64,000 nt of DNA from Bradyrhizobium sp. Rc3b (GTDB lineage Bacteria > Pseudomonadota > Alphaproteobacteria > Rhizobiales > Xanthobacteraceae). Positions within the stretch are counted from its first letter, which is position 1; each line of letters starts with the position of its first letter. This document shows positions 60,214 through 64,000 of the stretch, in pieces. A program made the translations under genes and the position numbers. The stretch spans positions 1-64,000 of the forward strand of contig NZ_FOUS01000016.1 in NCBI RefSeq assembly GCF_900114915.1, in the 5' to 3' direction. Under the pieces are notes generated by a model, which was given only the letters and a program-made list of their open reading frames with translations, made no database searches and was not told where the DNA came from.

Positions 60214-60570
60214 ATGGCGGACGCCGACCTGGATGTCGTGATCCGGCAACTGGCCAGACAGCTGCATACGGGCCTGATGACCCGCGCCAAGGAGCGGCGG
60301 GATCGCTTCAACGGCCTGGCGGCCAAGGCCAAGGGCAAGGACACCGGCGACCGCTTCAAGATGATGGCCAAGGCCACCATGGAGCAGGCCACCGCCGCCG
60401 CCAAGCGCCTGCAGATGTCCGCCGACAACGTCGCCGACAGCTACGCGCGGTCAATGCGGCTTGCCGCTAGCGCCCCGGTGGCGGCGAAGGTCGAGAAGAA
60501 GGCGAAGGAAGAGAAGCCGGCGAAGAAGGCCGCGAAGGCGAAGAAGGCCAAAGCCAAGAAGGCGAAGTAG
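60214..60570 (+). CDS. Small protein with Lys/Ala-rich C-terminal tail
   Basis: 118 residues. The N-terminal 90 residues are helical and basic (LARQLHTGLMTRAKERRDRFNGLAAKAKGKDTGDRF ... KMMAKATMEQATAAAKRLQMS), with a heptad-like pattern. The final 30 residues are almost only Lys and Ala in KKA/AKK repeats. The tail resembles those of H1-like or AlgP-type DNA-binding proteins, but the family is not identified. SD AGAGGA precedes the ATG. A role in DNA or RNA binding is inference. Confidence 0.65.
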   Translation: MADADLDVVIRQLARQLHTGLMTRAKERRDRFNGLAAKAKGKDTGDRFKMMAKATMEQATAAAKRLQMSADNVADSYARSMRLAASAPVAAKVEKKAKEEKPAKKAAKAKKAKAKKAK

Positions 60571-60605
60571 GCGGACGAGAAGTATCTCTCCGCACAATCA
60601 GCACC

Positions 60606-60728
60606 TAGGGTGGGCATAGCGACTTGTCCGCCGTAGCTCGAAGAGCGAAGGCGGAAGCGTGCCCACGCGTCTGTTGCCGTATTGTAGAGATCGTGGGCAC
60701 GGCGCAAGGGCGCCTTTGCCCACCCTGC
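60606..60728. repeat. Intergenic inverted repeat, family A, copy 4
   Basis: TAGGGTGGGCATAGC and GCCTTTGCCCACCCT form the outer stem and CGTGCCCACG / CGTGGGCACG the inner stem. This copy is longer by about 33 bases because of the insert GTCCGCCGTAGCTCGAAG near its left arm. Confidence 0.85.
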
Positions 60729-60757
60729 GATTCCAGGATTCGGTGGATAGAGCCCCC

Positions 60758-61399
60758 TCACTGCCTCGGCACTGACACCTGCGTCGGCTCGGCGCTGGCG
60801 AGTTCGGCGAGCCTGGCGCGCGCGGCTTCGCGGGTTTGACCGTCCTTGCCGGCCGGCAGCGCCAGCGCCGCCTCGAAATCGGCGCGCGCATCGTCGGCCT
60901 GGCCGCGGGCGAGGAACGCCAGGCCACGGTCGAGGCGGGCCTGCGCATCCGAGGGGTCGAGGCGAACCGCCGTGTTGTAGCTCAGAATCGCGCGGTCGAG
61001 ATCGCCGGTGGCGGCGAGCGCGAGACCGCGCTGGTGATAGGGCGCGGCGCGCTTGGGATCATGCGCGATCGCCTCGTCATAGTCGGCGATGGCGAGTTCG
61101 AGGTCGCCATTCTGACGGCGCGCGAGCGCGCGGTCGCGATAGAGCGAGGCGCGGTTGGGATTGAGGTGAATGGCCTCGTCGAAATCGGCGACCGCCCGCC
61201 TGAAGTCGCCGTGGCGCAGCGCGATCCGTCCGCGCCCCTCATAGGCAAAGGCGATCAGCGATCCGCGCAGCGGCGAGAAGCCGATCACGGCGGAGCAGAT
61301 GTCGGGATCGTCCTCGTCGCCGCAATTGACGACCATGTGCGTGGACAGGCCGACGAGCACGCACAGGACGATCAGCAATGGTACGGCAGCTCTGGTCAT
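60758..61399 (-). CDS. TPR-repeat protein
   Basis: 213 residues with an N-terminal hydrophobic segment (about 5-22). From about residue 50, three to four TPR units are visible (for example AFAYEGRGRIALRHGDFRRAVADFDEAIHLNPNR, then RRQNGDLELAIADYDEAIAHDPKR, LAATGDLDRAILSYNTAVRLDPSD and LARGQADDARADFEAALALP). It probably scaffolds a protein complex at the inner membrane. Divergent from nothing nearby; convergent partner is a hairpin repeat. Confidence 0.85.
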   Translation of the reverse strand: MTRAAVPLLIVLCVLVGLSTHMVVNCGDEDDPDICSAVIGFSPLRGSLIAFAYEGRGRIALRHGDFRRAVADFDEAIHLNPNRASLYRDRALARRQNGDLELAIADYDEAIAHDPKRAAPYHQRGLALAATGDLDRAILSYNTAVRLDPSDAQARLDRGLAFLARGQADDARADFEAALALPAGKDGQTREAARARLAELASAEPTQVSVPRQ

Positions 61400-61536
61400 C
61401 TTCGACGGTGGCCGGCAGCGGGCCGGTCACGCATCCCCTTTCGAAGGAAGTGTCTCGCCGGGGTCTTAACACCGGCTCGGACCATCCTGTGTGCGCCAGG
61501 TCACAAAGCCGACCGCAAATTGCCGCAGGTTCCATA

Positions 61537-62472
61537 TCAGCCCCAGGGACCACGCGAGGACGAGCGCCCCCATGGGCTGCGCGGCGGATAGTTCTCGTTG
61601 GCGCCGACCGACGGCGCCGGCCGCGTGCCGAGCTCGGCCGCGAGCTGCTGAAGCGCCGCAATGCGGTTCTGCGTCGAGGGATGGGTGGCGAACAGATTGT
61701 CCACGCCATGGCCCGACAGCGGATTGATGATGAACATGTGCGCGGTCGCGGGGTTTCGCTCGGCCTCATAGTTCGGCACCTGATGCGCGGCGCCCTCGAT
61801 TTTCACCAGCGCGGAGGCCAGCCACATCGGCTGCCCCGCGATGCGCGCACCGAGATTGTCCGCGGCATATTCGCGAGTGCGGCTGATCGCCATCTGCACC
61901 AGCATGGCGCCGAGCGGGGCGAGGATCATCATCAGGATCGAGCCGACGATGCCGAGACCATTGTTGTTCTCGCGGTTGCCGCCGAAGAACATGCCGAACT
62001 GCGCCAGCATGGAGATCGCGCCGGCGATGGTCGCAGTGATCGTCATCAGCAGCGTGTCGTGATTCTTGATATGGGCGAGCTCGTGCGCGATCACGCCGGC
62101 GAGCTCCTCGCGGCTGAGCTGACGCATCAGGCCGGTGGTGACGGCGACGGCGGCGTTTTGCGGATTTCGGCCAGTCGCGAACGCGTTGGGCTGCATCTCA
62201 TCCATCAGGAACACGCGCGGCATCGGCAAGCCTGCCCGGCCCGCAAGTTCCGCGACCAGCCCGACCAGCTCCGGCGCGGTCGAACGATCGACCTCATGGG
62301 CGCCGTACATCGAGAGCACCATGCGGTCGGAGTTCCAGTAGGTGAAGAGATTGGTCGCGGCGGCAATAACGAGCGCGATCATGGCGCCGGAGGCGCCGCC
62401 GATCAGATAGCCGACGCCCATGAACAGGGCGGTGAGGCCTGCGAGCAGCATTGCGGTACGAAAATAGTTCAT
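61537..62472 (-). CDS. htpX: Membrane protease HtpX
   Basis: 311 residues. N-terminal membrane segments at about 4-24 and 27-46 are followed by the M48 domain with HELAH (about 128-132) in AGVIAHELAHIKNHDTLL, and the third zinc ligand lies in SRTREYAADNLGARI. HtpX clears misfolded membrane proteins in concert with FtsH. The Pro/Ser-rich C-terminal tail is longer than in E. coli. ATG at 62472 matches the family N-terminus MNYFRTAMLLAGLTALF. It is the second M48 gene in the window; the other pairs with lemA. Confidence 0.95.
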   Translation of the reverse strand: MNYFRTAMLLAGLTALFMGVGYLIGGASGAMIALVIAAATNLFTYWNSDRMVLSMYGAHEVDRSTAPELVGLVAELAGRAGLPMPRVFLMDEMQPNAFATGRNPQNAAVAVTTGLMRQLSREELAGVIAHELAHIKNHDTLLMTITATIAGAISMLAQFGMFFGGNRENNNGLGIVGSILMMILAPLGAMLVQMAISRTREYAADNLGARIAGQPMWLASALVKIEGAAHQVPNYEAERNPATAHMFIINPLSGHGVDNLFATHPSTQNRIAALQQLAAELGTRPAPSVGANENYPPRSPWGRSSSRGPWG

Positions 62473-62755
62473 GGCCGTCTCCCAAGGCGGCCGCGGGCGA
62501 ACCTCTGGCCGGCACCCCGGAGGTATGAAGGCTGCCTGCGACTGCAAGGTTCGTGCGTCGCCCGGCCGCACATTCCATCGCGGCGTCAGCCTTTCCCGCG
62601 CCGCTAAAGCTTGAGCGGGATTTGCGCAAAAACACCCGCAGACGTTTAGCAACCTGGAAAGCGCAATCGCGGCTTAATTCGTGGTAACCGGGCACGCCGC
62701 GCGGTCGCGGCGCATTGACCGGTTCCGTTGGCACCCCGTCAGCAAGGTGACCGTC

Positions 62756-64000
62756 ATGATGGACCGCTCGAGCGCCGCCTCCCTCGATCCCGCATCTGCT
62801 CCCTCCCCTCACGACGCCAAGATCGACGCCAAGATCGACGCGAGGACTGACGCGAAGGGATTGCAGGAGGCGCTGTACGAGCAGATGTTCGCCAATGACG
62901 AGCCCGGCCCCGCGCCCGATGCGAAGACAGAGCCGGAATCGCAGCGGCGCTGGCCACGTCTGAGGCGCGGCGCGAAGATCGCGATCGGACTTGCCCTCAT
63001 CGCCATTTTCGGCTGGCTGCCGCTGCGCGCGGTCTGGGAGTATTCAAGCGTCGAGGCCGTATTGAATTCCCGCCTCGTCACCCTGCGCACGCCGATCGGC
63101 GGCCGTGTGGCAGCCGCGCAGCGCTTGACCGACCAGGCCAGACTCGACGCCGGGACCGTGGTCCTGCGCGTGGTCAACCCGCGTGGCGATCGCACCCGGC
63201 TCGACGATCTCCGGCGGCAGAAATCGCGCCTGGAGAACGAGCGGCCGAGCCTTGCCGCCAAGCTTGCCTCGGCCCAGGCCGCGCAAAAGGACCTGGCGCG
63301 ACAGGCGACGCAATTCCGCGACGGGCGCGTGCTCCAGCTCGAGGCCCGGATCGCCGAGATCCAGACCTCGATCGAGGCCGCGGCAGCGCGGCGGGAGGAA
63401 GCCAGTGCCGCGGTCGACCGGGCTTCCTCGCTGGCGAAATCCGGCAACGTCTCGACCGTCGAGCTGGCACGGCTGACGCGCGAGCTCTCCGTGTCGCAGC
63501 AGATCGAGCTCGGTGCGCGCAAGCGGCTGGACGCGGCCATGGTCGAGCTTGCCGCGGCACGGAACGGCTCCTTCCTCGGCGACAGCTACAACGACCGGCC
63601 GAGCTCGGTGCAGCGCGAGGAAGAGATGCGCCAGCGTGCTGGCGACCTCGACGCCGACCTCGCACGCATCGACACCGAGATCGCCTGGCTCGCCAGCGAG
63701 ATCATCACCGAAGAGGTTCGCTTCGCCGATCTGTCCGAAGCCAACATCACGACACCGGTCACAGGGCGCGTCTGGGAGATGATGACCTCGCCGGGCGAGG
63801 ACGTGCAAGCCGGCCAACCGCTGCTCAAGGTGCTCGATTGCAGCAGCGCCGTCATCACCGCGAACGTCACCGAGAACGTCTACAACCGTTTGCAGCTCGG
63901 CGACCACGCGACCTTCGAGCCGAACGACGGTGGCGCGCCGATCTCCGGCACCGTGGTCAACCTGACCGGCGCCGCCGGCGCGCCCGCCAATCTCGCCATC
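62756..64000 (+). CDS. HlyD-family membrane-fusion adaptor (partial)
   Basis: The frame runs from an ATG at 62756 to the window edge (415 codons seen). After a short repeated N-terminus (DAKIDAKIDARTDAK) there is one transmembrane helix (about 73-91), then a long coiled-coil region (QKSRLENERPSLAAKLASAQAAQKDLARQATQF and onwards) and a biotinyl-lipoyl segment TPVTGRVWEMMTSPGEDVQAGQPLLKVLD. This is the layout of HlyD/EmrA-type adaptors of type I secretion or tripartite efflux pumps. The transporter partner is outside the window. AAGGTGA precedes the ATG. Confidence 0.88.
   Translation, partial: MMDRSSAASLDPASAPSPHDAKIDAKIDARTDAKGLQEALYEQMFANDEPGPAPDAKTEPESQRRWPRLRRGAKIAIGLALIAIFGWLPLRAVWEYSSVEAVLNSRLVTLRTPIGGRVAAAQRLTDQARLDAGTVVLRVVNPRGDRTRLDDLRRQKSRLENERPSLAAKLASAQAAQKDLARQATQFRDGRVLQLEARIAEIQTSIEAAAARREEASAAVDRASSLAKSGNVSTVELARLTRELSVSQQIELGARKRLDAAMVELAAARNGSFLGDSYNDRPSSVQREEEMRQRAGDLDADLARIDTEIAWLASEIITEEVRFADLSEANITTPVTGRVWEMMTSPGEDVQAGQPLLKVLDCSSAVITANVTENVYNRLQLGDHATFEPNDGGAPISGTVVNLTGAAGAPANLAI

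Noticed and set aside
1..64000. tRNA, rRNA or CRISPR loci
   Set aside because: No cloverleaf-like sequences with GGTTCGA-type arms, no rRNA-like segments and no array of equally spaced short repeats were seen.

Overview
The window looks like chromosomal DNA of a Bradyrhizobium-type alphaproteobacterium (Nitrobacteraceae). The pointers are high GC, many GTG/TTG starts, the cell-cycle methylase ccrM, a single gene encoding cytochrome b fused to cytochrome c1 (the fbcH arrangement known from Bradyrhizobium), a fused anthranilate synthase trpE(G) behind a Trp-rich leader peptide, and several families of long intergenic inverted repeats. This assignment is inference from gene content, not from a database search. 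I saw no rRNA or tRNA gene, no CRISPR array and no complete mobile element; the only transposon trace is a transposase tail at the left edge.

Layout. 0-9 kb: IS5-type transposase fragment, moaB, a zinc metallopeptidase, ccrM with a dense cluster of its own GANTC target sites at the start codon, a GST, a chemoreceptor, a DUF1127 protein, and a SnoaL-like gene divergent from a LysR regulator across a palindrome. 9-15.5 kb: a second GST, an FAD monooxygenase, a Gly-rich secreted protein, a frameshifted secreted-protein gene, a PaaI-like thioesterase, then mutY, a DciA-type DUF721 gene and dsbA. 15.5-24.2 kb: smc, an Rsm22-type methyltransferase, lemA with an M48 protease, and two adjacent ParA/MinD-like P-loop ATPases followed by a tiny GIY-YIG protein. 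24.2-31 kb: apt, trpE(G), the trpL attenuator, a dienelactone hydrolase and the cytochrome bc1 genes fbcF-fbcH.

31-41 kb: trmL, queE, hemF with an overlapping HAD phosphatase gene, a GNAT gene, a YodC-like protein, an odd cell-wall protein with M15 peptidase and peptidoglycan-binding domains, and a tightly overlapping minus-strand operon DUF1285-NUDIX-DUF6111-cca-TSUP. 41-48 kb: a four-gene MoxR/DUF58/DUF4159/membrane-protein operon. 48-51.3 kb: a DUF2946 protein and a ZnuD-like TonB receptor behind a promoter carrying a Zur/Fur-like palindrome. 51.3-57 kb: acetyltransferases, a NUDIX protein, a phosphoesterase, a DUF4170 protein and isocitrate lyase. 57-64 kb: the ScfR/RamB-type regulator divergent from isocitrate lyase, a secreted HExxH protein, a Lys/Ala-tailed small protein, a TPR protein, htpX and the start of an HlyD-family adaptor.

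Most of the window is housekeeping. The parts that best deserve follow-up are the ParA-like ATPase pair with a tandem 11-bp repeat in front, the ccrM control region (GANTC cluster plus a 16-bp repeat phased at 21 bp), the putative zinc-uptake locus, the isocitrate lyase/regulator operator, and the trpL attenuator with its 21-codon leader gene.
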